64,000 bases of DNA from AP-15 sp963795485 (GTDB lineage Bacteria; Pseudomonadota; Alphaproteobacteria; ATCC43930; CGMCC-115725). The position numbers and the translations under genes are program-made. A model generated the notes under the pieces. The model was not told the DNA's origin, did no database searches, and was given only the letters and a program-made list of their open reading frames with translations. Numbering within the stretch: position 1 is the first letter of the stretch; every line of letters starts with the position of its first letter. The stretch is taken from NCBI GenBank assembly GCA_963795485.1, contig CAWCIL010000003.1, positions 124,001 through 188,000 of the forward strand. Direction: 5' to 3'. This document shows positions 18,649 through 30,314 of this stretch, one piece after another.

Positions 18649-19173
18649 TCAGCTGCTGCTCGGTCCGGGTTTGGCCGGGCGGCCGTGGATATGGACGTGC
18701 TGCCCGCCCGCCTCTTCGAGAATGCGGGTCGCGACGAGCTCGCGGTCGGGGTCCTCGCAACGCGCCCACAACAAGGCCGCGCCGGCATCGAGCGCCGCCC
18801 GGAAATTTTCGCTGTGGCGCGGTGCGGTGTAATCGTCGAACAGCTCTTTCAAGGCCGCACCGCCGAGACCGGCGCCGACCAATGCCGCCGCGACCGCGGC
18901 GATCGGGCCGCCCGACAGCAGCACGAACCCGGCCAAGGTCAATGGTGCGATGTAGCTGATCTCGTCGCTGAGGCCGGCGGGCACGATCTTTGTTTCGGCG
19001 CCGCCCGGCTCGCCGGCGACAGCGAGCGAATCGTGCGAGGCCAGCACCGAGAGGTCGCTCGGCGCGAACCCGGCGGCGAGCAGGCCCGACACCGCGCGGT
19101 GAAAATGTGCGCGATCGGGGAACGAGGCGACCGCCTCGCGAACGACCGGGAAAGACGCCGGGGCCTCAACCAT
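18649..19173 (-). CDS. hypothetical protein with central hydrophobic Gly/Ala segment
   Basis: 174 aa. The N-terminal half (FPDRAHFHRAVSGLLAAGF, PSDLSVLASHDSLA) resembles the alpha/beta layout of general-stress/YflT-type domains. It is followed by a hydrophobic glycine-rich stretch (IAPLTLAGFVLLSGGPIAAV, AAALVGAGLGG) and a C-terminal part ending near EEAGGQHVHIHGRPA. I do not recognise a named family with certainty. It is divergent from mutS, with starts 95 bp apart. Possibly a stress-related protein associated with the membrane; this is inference. Confidence 0.65.
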   Translation of the reverse strand: MVEAPASFPVVREAVASFPDRAHFHRAVSGLLAAGFAPSDLSVLASHDSLAVAGEPGGAETKIVPAGLSDEISYIAPLTLAGFVLLSGGPIAAVAAALVGAGLGGAALKELFDDYTAPRHSENFRAALDAGAALLWARCEDPDRELVATRILEEAGGQHVHIHGRPAKPGPSSS

Positions 19174-19267
19174 GCCGAACCTCTCTTTCGTGCTCGCCTC
19201 CCGCCCATGCTACCGTCAAATGCCCGCCGCTGTCCGCCATCCTCGCCCGATTTGCACCCGCCTGCCG

Positions 19268-21946
19268 ATGACCGAACCTTTCCGTTCTCAGCCAAACGCT
19301 CCCCCATCCCAGCACGCGGCCGGGGCGGGATCGCCGGTCATGGTCCAGTACCACGAGATCAAACGGGCCAATCCGGGTTGCCTGTTGTTTTTCCGGATGG
19401 GCGATTTCTTCGAGCTGTTCTTCGAGGATGCGGTCGCGGCGGCGGCCGCGCTCGACATCGCCTTGACCAAGCGCGGCCGGCACGAGGGCGTCGACATCCC
19501 GATGTGCGGGGTCCCCGTCCACACCGCCGAAACCTATCTCGCCCGCCTGATCCGCGCCGGGTTCAAGGTCGCGATTTGCGAACAGATCGAGGACCCGGCC
19601 GAGGCGCGAAAACGCAGCGCCAAGGGGCCGGTGCGCCGGGCCGTGGTGCGCGTGGTGACCGCCGGCACCCTGACCGAGGAAGGATTGCTCGACGCCCGCC
19701 GGCATAACTACCTCGTGGGTCTCGCCGACGCGGGGGGCGAGATCGGCCTCGCCTGGATCGATCTGTCGACCGGCGCCTTTGCGGCGGCGCCGTCGAGCGA
19801 GCCCACATTGCCGGGCGAACTCGCCCGCCTATCGCCCGGCGAGATCCTGTTGCCGGAGCGGATGCTGACCCGCCCGGCGCTCTACGAGCTCTTGGCCGAA
19901 TGGAAGCCGGTCCTGACCCCGTTGCCCAACCAGCACTTCGACAGCGACGCGGCGCGCCGGCGCCTCGAAGCTTTCTACGGGGTGGGCGCGCTCGACGGGT
20001 TCGGCGGCTTCGGCCGCGCCGAGGTGGCCGCCGCCGGCGCGCTTGTCGATTACGTCGGCCTGACCCAGCAGGGCAAGGCACCCTATCTCGCACCGCCGCG
20101 CCGGGTAACGCCGGGCTCGGTCATGCAGATCGACGCGGCGACCCGGCGCAACCTCGAGCTGGTCGCGACATCGGCGGGCGAGCGCCGCGGCAGCCTGCTG
20201 GCGACGATCGACCGCACCGTCACCGCGGCCGGCGCGCGGCTCCTGGCCGACCATCTGGCCGCCCCGTTGACCGCGCCCTCGGCGATCACCACCCGGCTCG
20301 ACGCGGTCGAGTATTTCATCGATTGCCCAGACATCCGCGCCGCGTCGCGCGAGCGGCTGCGCCATTGCCCGGACCTCGAGCGCGCCCTGACGCGGTTGAG
20401 CCTAGGGCGCGGCGGCCCGCGCGACCTGGCGGCGTTGCGCCGGTCCTTGGGCGAGACCGCGGCGTTTCGAGAGTTGCTGGCCGAACCCGGCCTCGTGCCC
20501 CTGCCCGAGCAGCTGCTTGCCGCCCGGCGCGGGCTCGGCGAGCACGCCATCCTGGTCGACCGGCTCGGCCGGGCGCTTGCCGAGGACTTGCCGCTCTTCG
20601 CCCGCGACGGCGGCTTTGTCGCCGCCGGTTATTCGGACGAGCTCGACGAGTGGCGCCGGCTGCGCGACGAGAGCCGCCGCACGATCGCGGCATTGCAGGC
20701 GCGCTACGCCGCCGAGACCGCGGTCGCCGCCCTCAAGATCCGCCACAACAACGTGATCGGGTATTACGTCGAAGTATCGGCGAACCACGCCGGCAAGCTC
20801 GGGGCGGAGTTCATCCACCGCCAGACGATGGCCGGGGCCCAACGCTACACGACCCGCGAGTTGGCCGAACTCGAAACCAGGATCGCTCAGGCTGCAGAAC
20901 GGGCCTTTGCATTGGAATTGCGGCTCTACGACGATCTCGTCGGCGAGGTCATGGCCCGCCGCGCCGCGATCGCCGAGGCGGCGGCGTCGCTCGCCACCCT
21001 CGATCTTGCGTCGGCGCTGGCCGAGCGTGCTGCGGAGGGCGGCTGGGTGCGACCCGCGGTCGAGGAGGGCACCGCTTTCGAGATCCTCGGCGGGCGCCAC
21101 CCGATGGTCGACGCGGGGCTCGCCGCGGCCGGCGGCAGCGGTAGCTTTGTTGCCAATGACTGCGTCTTGGCCGAGGAACGGATCTGGCTCGTCACCGGCC
21201 CCAACATGGCCGGCAAGAGCACGTTTCTGCGGCAGAACGCGCTGATCGCGATCCTGGCGCAGATCGGCTCCTATGTGCCGGCGCAGGCGGCGCGGATCGG
21301 CATCGTCGACCGCCTCTTCAGCCGGGTCGGAGCCGCCGACGATTTGGCGCGAGGCCGCTCGACCTTTATGGTCGAGATGGTCGAGACCGCGGCGATCCTG
21401 AACCAGGCGGGGCCGAGCGCCTTTGTCATCCTCGACGAGATCGGCCGCGGCACCGCGACCTATGACGGCCTCTCGATCGCCTGGGCGGCGCTCGAGCACC
21501 TGCACGAGGCCAATTGCTGCCGCACCCTCTTCGCCACCCACTACCACGAATTGACGGCGCTCGCCGCCAAGCTGCCGGCGCTCGCCTGCCACACGATGCG
21601 GGTCAAGGAATGGAAAGGCGATGTCGTCTTTCTGCACGAGGTCGGCCCCGGCACCGCCGACCGCTCCTACGGCATCCACGTCGCCAGGCTGGCCGGGCTG
21701 CCGAAGAGCGTCACCGCGCGCGCCGAGGAGGTGCTGGAGGTGCTGGAAAAAGGCGAGCACGGCAGCGCCCTCGCCCGCCTCGCCGACGACCTCCCCCTAT
21801 TCACCGCCGCCCGCCGCCGCACCGAGCCGACCCCTACGCCCGAATCCGCCGCCGAATCCCTCTTGCGCGACACCCGCCCCGACGAGCTGACCCCCCGCGC
21901 AGCCCTCGACCTCCTCTACCGGCTGAAGGCGCTGGTGGCGGGGTAA
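19268..21946 (+). CDS. mutS: DNA mismatch repair protein MutS
   Basis: 892 aa. Mismatch-reading domain with LFFRMGDFFELFFEDA at about residues 40-55 (the Phe-x-Glu wedge is intact), the connector, the lever/clamp region with ALKIRHNNVIGYYVEV, and the ATPase with Walker A TGPNMAGKST near residue 645, Walker B FVILDEIGRGT near 718, then FATHYHELTAL. It recognises base mismatches and recruits MutL. I chose ATG 19268 (MTEPFRSQ) over 19172 because the extra 32 residues are Arg/Pro-rich and unlike the family. No frame break. The C-terminal part ends DLLYRLKALVAG. Confidence 0.96.
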   Translation: MTEPFRSQPNAPPSQHAAGAGSPVMVQYHEIKRANPGCLLFFRMGDFFELFFEDAVAAAAALDIALTKRGRHEGVDIPMCGVPVHTAETYLARLIRAGFKVAICEQIEDPAEARKRSAKGPVRRAVVRVVTAGTLTEEGLLDARRHNYLVGLADAGGEIGLAWIDLSTGAFAAAPSSEPTLPGELARLSPGEILLPERMLTRPALYELLAEWKPVLTPLPNQHFDSDAARRRLEAFYGVGALDGFGGFGRAEVAAAGALVDYVGLTQQGKAPYLAPPRRVTPGSVMQIDAATRRNLELVATSAGERRGSLLATIDRTVTAAGARLLADHLAAPLTAPSAITTRLDAVEYFIDCPDIRAASRERLRHCPDLERALTRLSLGRGGPRDLAALRRSLGETAAFRELLAEPGLVPLPEQLLAARRGLGEHAILVDRLGRALAEDLPLFARDGGFVAAGYSDELDEWRRLRDESRRTIAALQARYAAETAVAALKIRHNNVIGYYVEVSANHAGKLGAEFIHRQTMAGAQRYTTRELAELETRIAQAAERAFALELRLYDDLVGEVMARRAAIAEAAASLATLDLASALAERAAEGGWVRPAVEEGTAFEILGGRHPMVDAGLAAAGGSGSFVANDCVLAEERIWLVTGPNMAGKSTFLRQNALIAILAQIGSYVPAQAARIGIVDRLFSRVGAADDLARGRSTFMVEMVETAAILNQAGPSAFVILDEIGRGTATYDGLSIAWAALEHLHEANCCRTLFATHYHELTALAAKLPALACHTMRVKEWKGDVVFLHEVGPGTADRSYGIHVARLAGLPKSVTARAEEVLEVLEKGEHGSALARLADDLPLFTAARRRTEPTPTPESAAESLLRDTRPDELTPRAALDLLYRLKALVAG

Positions 21947-22105
21947 GCGAACGGATCGCCGAAGCTCCCGAAAGCGCTGCTCGCCGCGACCGGATCGGGC
22001 TATGTGATCACCGCCTAGATCGCGGCCTGCGCGGTCGTCAGCATCATCGCGACCGTCATGATGCTGGATTGCACCGGGCGCGACATCTCGCAGGAGCACG
22101 CCTAG
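21947..22105 (+). pseudogene. C-terminal remnant of an MHS-type MFS transporter
   Basis: Directly after the mutS stop, one frame reads KALLAATGSGYVITA, a TAG stop, then IAACAVVSIIATVMMLD and CTGRDISQEHA with a stop at 22103. This matches the last transmembrane helix and tail of metabolite:H+ symporters, where the stop replaces a residue between ITA and IAA. Nothing upstream remains, because mutS abuts it. It is a fragment of about 50 codons with no start, so non-functional. The following 180 bp to the HIT gene show no gene. Confidence 0.55.
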
Positions 22106-22285
22106 CAGCCGCGTAGGCTCGACCCGGCCATCGACGAGCGGCGCCACAAGTTCTAGGCTTCCGTGGATGTCCGGCACGAGGCTTGTCCTCGGGCCGCGCA
22201 GCGCGCGGACCCGTGGGCCGGGCATGACGAGTGTGAGGTGGGTCTGCACCAACTGAATGCGTCTGAGCTCTATCGGGAGCGGCTG

Positions 22286-22648
22286 ATGGCCTACGATCGC
22301 GATAACATCTTTGCCCGCATTCTGCGCGGCGAGATCCCATGCAACAAAGTCTATGAGGACGAGCACGTCCTCGCCTTCCACGACATCAATCCGCTGACCC
22401 CGACCCACATCCTGGTCATCCCCAAGGGCGAATATGTCTCGCTCGACGATTTTGCCGCGAAGGCCACGGCGGCGGAGCATTCGGCCATGATCCGCGCCTT
22501 GGGGCAGATCGCCGGAGAGCGGGGTATCGCCGAAACCGGCCACCGCATCATCGCCAACAGCGGTCGTGACGGTCACCAGGAAGTGCCGCATTTCCATGTG
22601 CACCTGTTCGGCGGGAGCGACCTCGGGCGGATGCTGCTGCGCCGGTGA
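22286..22648 (+). CDS. HIT family protein (histidine triad nucleotide-binding, HinT-like)
   Basis: 120 aa. MAYDRDNIFARILRGEIPC, VYEDEHVLAFHDINPLTPTH, HILVIPKGEY and the histidine triad PHFHVHLFGG near the C-terminus. HinT-type proteins hydrolyse nucleoside phosphoramidates, including aminoacyl-adenylates. I start at 22286 because MAYDRDNIF is the family N-terminus; the open frame upstream to 22163 lacks similarity. The tail GSDLGRMLLRR is normal length. Confidence 0.92.
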   Translation: MAYDRDNIFARILRGEIPCNKVYEDEHVLAFHDINPLTPTHILVIPKGEYVSLDDFAAKATAAEHSAMIRALGQIAGERGIAETGHRIIANSGRDGHQEVPHFHVHLFGGSDLGRMLLRR

Positions 22649-22674
22649 CCGGGCCGGTATAGGCCGCCCGAGGA

Positions 22675-23430
22675 TCAGCCCGAGGCAGAAAACCCGCCAT
22701 CGACCGGGATGGCGGCGCCGGTGACGAAGTCGGAGGCGGCGGACGCGAGAAAGACGGCGATGCCGGCGAGGTCGTCGGGGACGCCCCAGCGGCCGGCCGG
22801 AGTGCGCGCCAGCACCCGCTCATTGAGCCCCGCGACCTCGCGGCGCGCGTCCCGCGTCAGTTCGGTATCGATCCAGCCGGGCAGCAGGGCGTTGACCTGA
22901 ATGTTGTCCACGGCCCAGGCCGCGGCGAGCGACCTGGTCAGCTGGACGAGCCCGCCCTTGCTGGCGGCATAGGGCACCGCATAGGCCGCGCCAAAGATCG
23001 CGAACATCGAGCCGAGGTTGATGATCTTGCCGCCGCCGCCCTGTTTCATCGCCGGGTGGGCGGCCTGCGCGCAGATGAAGGCGCCGGTCAAATTGGTGTC
23101 GAGAACCGAGTGCCACTCGGTCGCGCTGTAAGTCTCGGCCGGTTTGCGGATCGACCGGCCGGCGTTGTTGACCAGAATGTCGAGCCGGCCGAAGCGATCG
23201 ACGGCGGCATCGACCATCGCCCGACAAGAGTCCTCGTCGGCGACATCAAACTGGATGAAGCAGCTTTCCGAGCCGAGCTCCCCCAGTGCGATCCGCGATT
23301 TGGCCGCGTCGCGCGCCGCCACCACGATCCTGGCTCCGGCAGAGGCGAGCCCGCGAGCCATGCCGAGCCCGATCCCGCCATTGCCGCCGGTGACCACGGC
23401 AACGCGCCCGGAAAGGTCGAAGAGCGTCAC
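22675..23430 (-). CDS. short-chain dehydrogenase/reductase
   Basis: 251 aa. VAVVTGGNGGIGLGMARGLA, DVADED, NNAGRSIRKPAE, IINLGSMFAIFGA with the catalytic Ser, and YAASKGGLVQLTRSL with the Tyr/Lys pair; ends FVTGAAIPVDGGFSASG. The pattern is closest to gluconate 5-dehydrogenase / 2-deoxy-D-gluconate 3-dehydrogenase-type SDRs, but substrate cannot be settled. It is 19 bp upstream of the DUF3035 gene's stop side and read in the opposite sense to the HIT gene. Confidence 0.9.
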   Translation of the reverse strand: MTLFDLSGRVAVVTGGNGGIGLGMARGLASAGARIVVAARDAAKSRIALGELGSESCFIQFDVADEDSCRAMVDAAVDRFGRLDILVNNAGRSIRKPAETYSATEWHSVLDTNLTGAFICAQAAHPAMKQGGGGKIINLGSMFAIFGAAYAVPYAASKGGLVQLTRSLAAAWAVDNIQVNALLPGWIDTELTRDARREVAGLNERVLARTPAGRWGVPDDLAGIAVFLASAASDFVTGAAIPVDGGFSASG

Positions 23431-23449
23431 CTCGGAGCCAGCATCGGGC

Positions 23450-23929
23450 TCAATAGACTTGCTTCAGCGGGGTGGTGTCGCGCTTGTCCACGGTCGCGCC
23501 GGCGCTGCCGGCGCCGCTGTAGCCCAACAGCTCGCTCGACATGCTTTGCGAGCCGACGATCGCGTTCTGGTCCGGGGCCTGCGGATTGAGATTGGGCAGT
23601 CCGCTCGCCGAGGCGTGCAGGCGGAAATCGGCAGCCTCGCTGCCCGGCTTGGCCGGTCCGGCCTGGTCGATGACCTGCTCGGCCTGCTGTTCGGCGCTCT
23701 TCTCCTGCGGCCGCGGCGCCCCCGGTTCCGGGGGGCGCAGGTCGAATTCCGGCGGCACCGTCAGCGGCGCGCGCGATTCGACCGCGAACTCGTCGGGCAT
23801 CGGCTGATCGAGACCGACCATCTGCTTGAAATCGGTGCAGCCGGAAAGCAGCGACGCCCCCGCCAGACAGACAACGCAAAGCGGAACAAGACCGCGGCAG
23901 CCGCCGCGAAGCCGGCGATATTCGATCAT
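23450..23929 (-). CDS. DUF3035 family lipoprotein
   Basis: 159 aa. A lipobox lies at the end of the signal peptide (ASLLSGC, Cys about residue 31). The mature part is Pro-rich and disordered, with LTVPPEFDLRPPEPGAPRP, the DUF3035 hallmark. The C-terminal KRDTTPLKQVY is truncated-looking but common. Probably anchored in the outer membrane by the lipid. It follows lspA, the lipoprotein signal peptidase it would need, by 25 bp; the ileS-lspA-DUF3035 order is conserved in alphaproteobacteria. Confidence 0.82.
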   Translation of the reverse strand: MIEYRRLRGGCRGLVPLCVVCLAGASLLSGCTDFKQMVGLDQPMPDEFAVESRAPLTVPPEFDLRPPEPGAPRPQEKSAEQQAEQVIDQAGPAKPGSEAADFRLHASASGLPNLNPQAPDQNAIVGSQSMSSELLGYSGAGSAGATVDKRDTTPLKQVY

Positions 23930-23954
23930 GGCAGTAGTCCCTCCCTCCCGCTCT

Positions 23955-24466
23955 TTACCGCGCTTCGCGATGCAGAAGCAAGCCGTCGAGCAGCATTGCG
24001 GCGACGCCGACGCAGATTGCGCTATCGGCGAGGTTGAACGCTGGCCAGTGCCACGATCCTATATGGAAATCGAGAAAATCGACGACGGCGCCGAGGCGAA
24101 TCCGGTCGGCGACATTGCCGGCGGCACCGCCGATGATCAGGCCGATCGCGACCGCGAGCAGCGGATTCGAAACCCGGTTGAGCCAGTAGACGAGGCCGAT
24201 GACGATCGCCGCGGCAGCGAGTGAGAAGAGCAGGGCGTCGAGCCCGGCGCCGCTCCCGGCGCCCCCATTGAACATGCCGAAGCTGACGCCGCGATTGTAG
24301 ACCAGGACCAGGTTGAAGAACGAGGCGAGCCGCTCCCTTCCGAACCCATTCCCGGCGAAATGGCGGAGAATGGCGGCTTTGCTGAGCTGATCGAGAATCG
24401 CGACGATAGCGGCAACGGCGAGCCCGCGCGCCAGCATCCTCCCGCGCGCGAACCCGCGGGCCAGCA

Positions 24467-24467
<1 letters not shown>
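23955..24467 (-). CDS. lspA: lipoprotein signal peptidase (signal peptidase II)
   Basis: 170 aa with four membrane helices. Signature residues: DQLSKAAIL, FNLVLVYNRGVSFGMF, the catalytic Asp in AAGNVADRIRLG, and the second in WPAFNLADSAICVG. It cleaves prolipoproteins before the lipidated Cys. The ATG at 24467 shares its A with the ileS stop (TGATG), implying translational coupling. The direct repeat MLARGFARGRMLARGLAV makes 24437 an alternative start, but the coupling supports 24467. Confidence 0.93.
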
Positions 24468-27325
<2,858 letters not shown>

Positions 27326-27499
27326 CGCGAGCCCCTGGATCAGATGCGAAAAAGAATTCAACAGGCCCCCGACCCTCAGCCGAGGATCGGGCCCATAATT
27401 CGCACTATCCAGGCGCGGCGCGGCAGCATGACGGATATATAACAGCGGCCTCGGCCAAATTCGAGGGCGTTGCTCGCCCTCACGCGATCATCGTCCGGG

Positions 27500-28465
27500 T
27501 TAACCGGGCGAGGGTAACCCGGCGAGGATTTCGCGGGCGCGGGCGGCGTCGGCGGCGATCTGCGCCTTGAGCGCGTCGAGGCCGGAGAATTTCTGCTCGG
27601 GCCGGATGAAGTCGACCAATTCCACCCGCAGGTGGCGGCCGTAGAGATCGGTGTCGATGTCGAACAGATGCGCTTCGAGCCGCGGCTCATGGCCGCCGAC
27701 GGTCGGGCGCAGGCCGAGATTGGCGACGCCGTCGATGGTGCGACCGCCGAGCGGGTCGTCCGGGCCGTCGCCGCTGACGCGAACCGCATAAACCCCAAAG
27801 GCCGGCCGCAGGTAATCCTCGAGGCCGAGATTGGCGGTCGGAAACCCGATCGTGCGCCCGCGCCGGTCGCCGGTCGCGACCCGCCCGTCGATCTCCCAGA
27901 ACCGGCCGAGCAATGCCGCCGCCGCGCGCGGCTTCCCGGCCCTCAGCAATTCGCGGATCTGGGTCGAGGAATAGACCGTTTCGTCGGCGTCGCGAACCGG
28001 CGCGATCACGCTGACGGCAAAGCCGCACTCCGGGCCGGCGGTGCGCAGGAAGTCGGGTGTGCCGCGCCGGCTCTTGCCAAAGGTGCAATCCCAGCCGACG
28101 ACGACATGCGAAGCGCCAATCGCGGCCACGATGATTTCGGCGAGGAAATCCTCGGCGCTCTTCGCCGCGAACGCGAGATCGAAGTGCTGCACGAACAGAA
28201 GATCGACGCCGAGTCGGCCCAACTCGCGCTCCTTGACCCGGAACGGGGTCAGCCGGAACGGCTCGGTTGCGGGCACGAACACGCTGCGCGGATGCGGCTC
28301 GAAAGTCAGCACCGCAGTCGGCCGGCCGTGCTCCCGCGCCAGGTCGCGCGCGCGGCCGATCAACAGCGCATGGCCGCGGTGCAGCCCATCGAAATTGCCC
28401 ATCGCCAGCACCGCGCCGCGCGGCTGGTGCGATTGGGGGCCGGGATGTCGGATGACGCGGATCAC
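27500..28465 (-). CDS. ribF: bifunctional riboflavin kinase / FAD synthetase
   Basis: 321 aa. FAD-synthetase half: LAMGNFDGLHRGHALLIGRA with the nucleotidyltransferase HxGH, LTFEPHPRSVF, YSSTQIRELLRAGK. Kinase half: GRTIGFPTANLGL near residue 205, DGVANLGLRPTVGG, LEAHLFDID, FIRPEQKFSGLDALKAQIA. It makes FMN and FAD from riboflavin. I use the GTG at 28465 (VIRVIRHPG) because upstream codons to 28615 are low-complexity and unlike the family. Adjacent to ileS, 140 bp downstream of its start side, as in many bacteria. Confidence 0.93.
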   Translation of the reverse strand: MIRVIRHPGPQSHQPRGAVLAMGNFDGLHRGHALLIGRARDLAREHGRPTAVLTFEPHPRSVFVPATEPFRLTPFRVKERELGRLGVDLLFVQHFDLAFAAKSAEDFLAEIIVAAIGASHVVVGWDCTFGKSRRGTPDFLRTAGPECGFAVSVIAPVRDADETVYSSTQIRELLRAGKPRAAAALLGRFWEIDGRVATGDRRGRTIGFPTANLGLEDYLRPAFGVYAVRVSGDGPDDPLGGRTIDGVANLGLRPTVGGHEPRLEAHLFDIDTDLYGRHLRVELVDFIRPEQKFSGLDALKAQIAADAARAREILAGLPSPG

Positions 28466-28653
28466 GGCAGCGGGAACGGGCGAAGCTTCATCGGTGGTCA
28501 ATTGGCGTGAAAATAGCCCTTGCCGCGGTCGGAGGATAGCGGCTCGCGGCAGCGGCGGCGACGCGGGGTCCGAGGCGCCGCTGCTGCCCGTCGCCGATCC
28601 CCGTTTTCGCCGCAATCCTCTATAGTCCTCCCGAAATTGCCGGCGGAGGCGGG

Positions 28654-30291
28654 ATGGGCGAGGAGCGGGTGCCGCGCGAGGAGATGGAGTATGACGTGGT
28701 CGTGGTCGGGGCCGGGCCAGCAGGCCTCGCCGCCGCGATCCGCCTGAAGCAGCTCGCCGTCGCGGCCGGGCGCGAGCTCGGCGTGTGCGTCGTCGAGAAG
28801 GGCTCGGAGGTCGGCGCCCACATCCTCTCCGGGGCGGTGTTCGAGCCGCGGGCGCTCGACGAGCTGATCCCGGACTGGCGTGAGCGCGGGGCGCCGCTCG
28901 TCACCAAGGCGAACGAGGACCGCTTTCTGCTGCTGACCGCCAACCGCGCGCTGCGCCTGCCGACCCCCCCGCAGATGAAGAACCACGGCAACTATATCAT
29001 CAGCCTCGGCAACCTCTGCCGCTGGCTGGCGCGCGAGGCCGAGGCGCTGGGGGTCGAGATCTACCCGGGCTTTGCCGCCGCCGAAGTGCTTTACGACGAC
29101 GCGGGACGGGTGCGCGGGGTGGCGACCGGAGATCTGGGAATCGGCAAGGACGGCCGCCCGACTGACCGCTACCAGCCCGGAGTGGAGCTCGTCGCCAGGG
29201 AGACCTTGCTCGCCGAAGGCTGCCGCGGCTCGCTGACCAAGACCCTGGTCGAACGATTCCGACTGCGCGATGGCGTCGATCCGCAGACCTATGCGATCGG
29301 CATCAAGGAATTGTGGGAGGTCATGCCGTCTCGCCACCAGCCGGGGCTGGTTGTCCACACCATCGGCTGGCCGCTCGACACTGCCACCTATGGCGGCTCG
29401 TTCCTCTACCATCTCGAAGGCGGCCAGGTGGCGGTCGGGCTGGTGGTCGGGCTCGACTACAAGAACCCCTATCTGAACCCGTTCGAGGAATTCCAGCGCT
29501 TCAAGACCCATCCCGCGATCCGGCCGTTCTTCGAGGGCGGGCGGCGCATCTCCTATGGCGCGCGGGCGCTGAACGAGGGCGGCTTTCAATCGGTGCCGCG
29601 GCTCGATTTTCCCGGTGGCGCGCTGGTCGGCTGCGCCGCCGGCTTTGTCAACGTGCCCAAGATCAAGGGCAGCCACACCGCGATGAAATCGGGGATGGTC
29701 GCGGCCGAGGCCGTGTTCCGCCGGCTCGCCGGCGACAATGCCGCCGAGGTCGGGCGCGCGCTTCGAGAGAGCTGGGTGTGGGACGAGCTGCGCCGGGTGC
29801 GCAACATCCGCCCGAGCTTCCGCCGGGGCCTTTACGCTGGTCTCGCCTATTCGGCGCTCGACACCTACATCCTGCGCGGCGCGGCGCCCTGGACATTCCA
29901 CAACCATCCCGACCACACCCGGCTGATGCCGGCGAAGGCGGCGCGGCCGATCGACTATCCGAGGCCCGACGGGGCGGTCAGCTTCGACCGGATGTCCTCG
30001 GTGTTCATCTCGAACACCAACCACGAGGAGGACCAGCCGCCGCATTTGCGCCTGCGCGACCCGCAGAAGGCGATCACCGTCAACTATCGGCTCTACGATT
30101 CGCCCGAACAGCGGTATTGTCCGGCCGGGGTGTATGAAATCGTGCAGCCGGCCGGGGCGGTCGCTCCCTATTTGCAGATCAACGCGCAGAATTGCGTGCA
30201 CTGCAAGACCTGCGACATCAAAGACCCGGAGCAGAACATCGATTGGGTCGTGCCGGAGGGCGGCGGCGGTCCAAATTACCCCAACATGTGA
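28654..30291 (+). CDS. electron transfer flavoprotein-ubiquinone oxidoreductase
   Basis: 545 aa. FAD-binding VVVVGAGPAGLAAAIRLKQL near the N-terminus, EKGSEVGAHILSGAV, the quinone-site region GGFQSVPRLDFPGGALVG, GSHTAMKSGMVAAEAVF, and the 4Fe-4S ferredoxin-like C-terminus with Cys in RYCPAGVYE and NCVHCKTCDIKDP. It passes electrons from ETF (fatty-acid and amino-acid dehydrogenases) to ubiquinone at the inner membrane. The ETF subunit genes are not in the window. Divergent from ribF; the TPR gene begins 24 bp downstream. Confidence 0.95.
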   Translation: MGEERVPREEMEYDVVVVGAGPAGLAAAIRLKQLAVAAGRELGVCVVEKGSEVGAHILSGAVFEPRALDELIPDWRERGAPLVTKANEDRFLLLTANRALRLPTPPQMKNHGNYIISLGNLCRWLAREAEALGVEIYPGFAAAEVLYDDAGRVRGVATGDLGIGKDGRPTDRYQPGVELVARETLLAEGCRGSLTKTLVERFRLRDGVDPQTYAIGIKELWEVMPSRHQPGLVVHTIGWPLDTATYGGSFLYHLEGGQVAVGLVVGLDYKNPYLNPFEEFQRFKTHPAIRPFFEGGRRISYGARALNEGGFQSVPRLDFPGGALVGCAAGFVNVPKIKGSHTAMKSGMVAAEAVFRRLAGDNAAEVGRALRESWVWDELRRVRNIRPSFRRGLYAGLAYSALDTYILRGAAPWTFHNHPDHTRLMPAKAARPIDYPRPDGAVSFDRMSSVFISNTNHEEDQPPHLRLRDPQKAITVNYRLYDSPEQRYCPAGVYEIVQPAGAVAPYLQINAQNCVHCKTCDIKDPEQNIDWVVPEGGGGPNYPNM

Positions 30292-30314
30292 CCCCGGACG
30301 GGGAGAGAGAAGGG

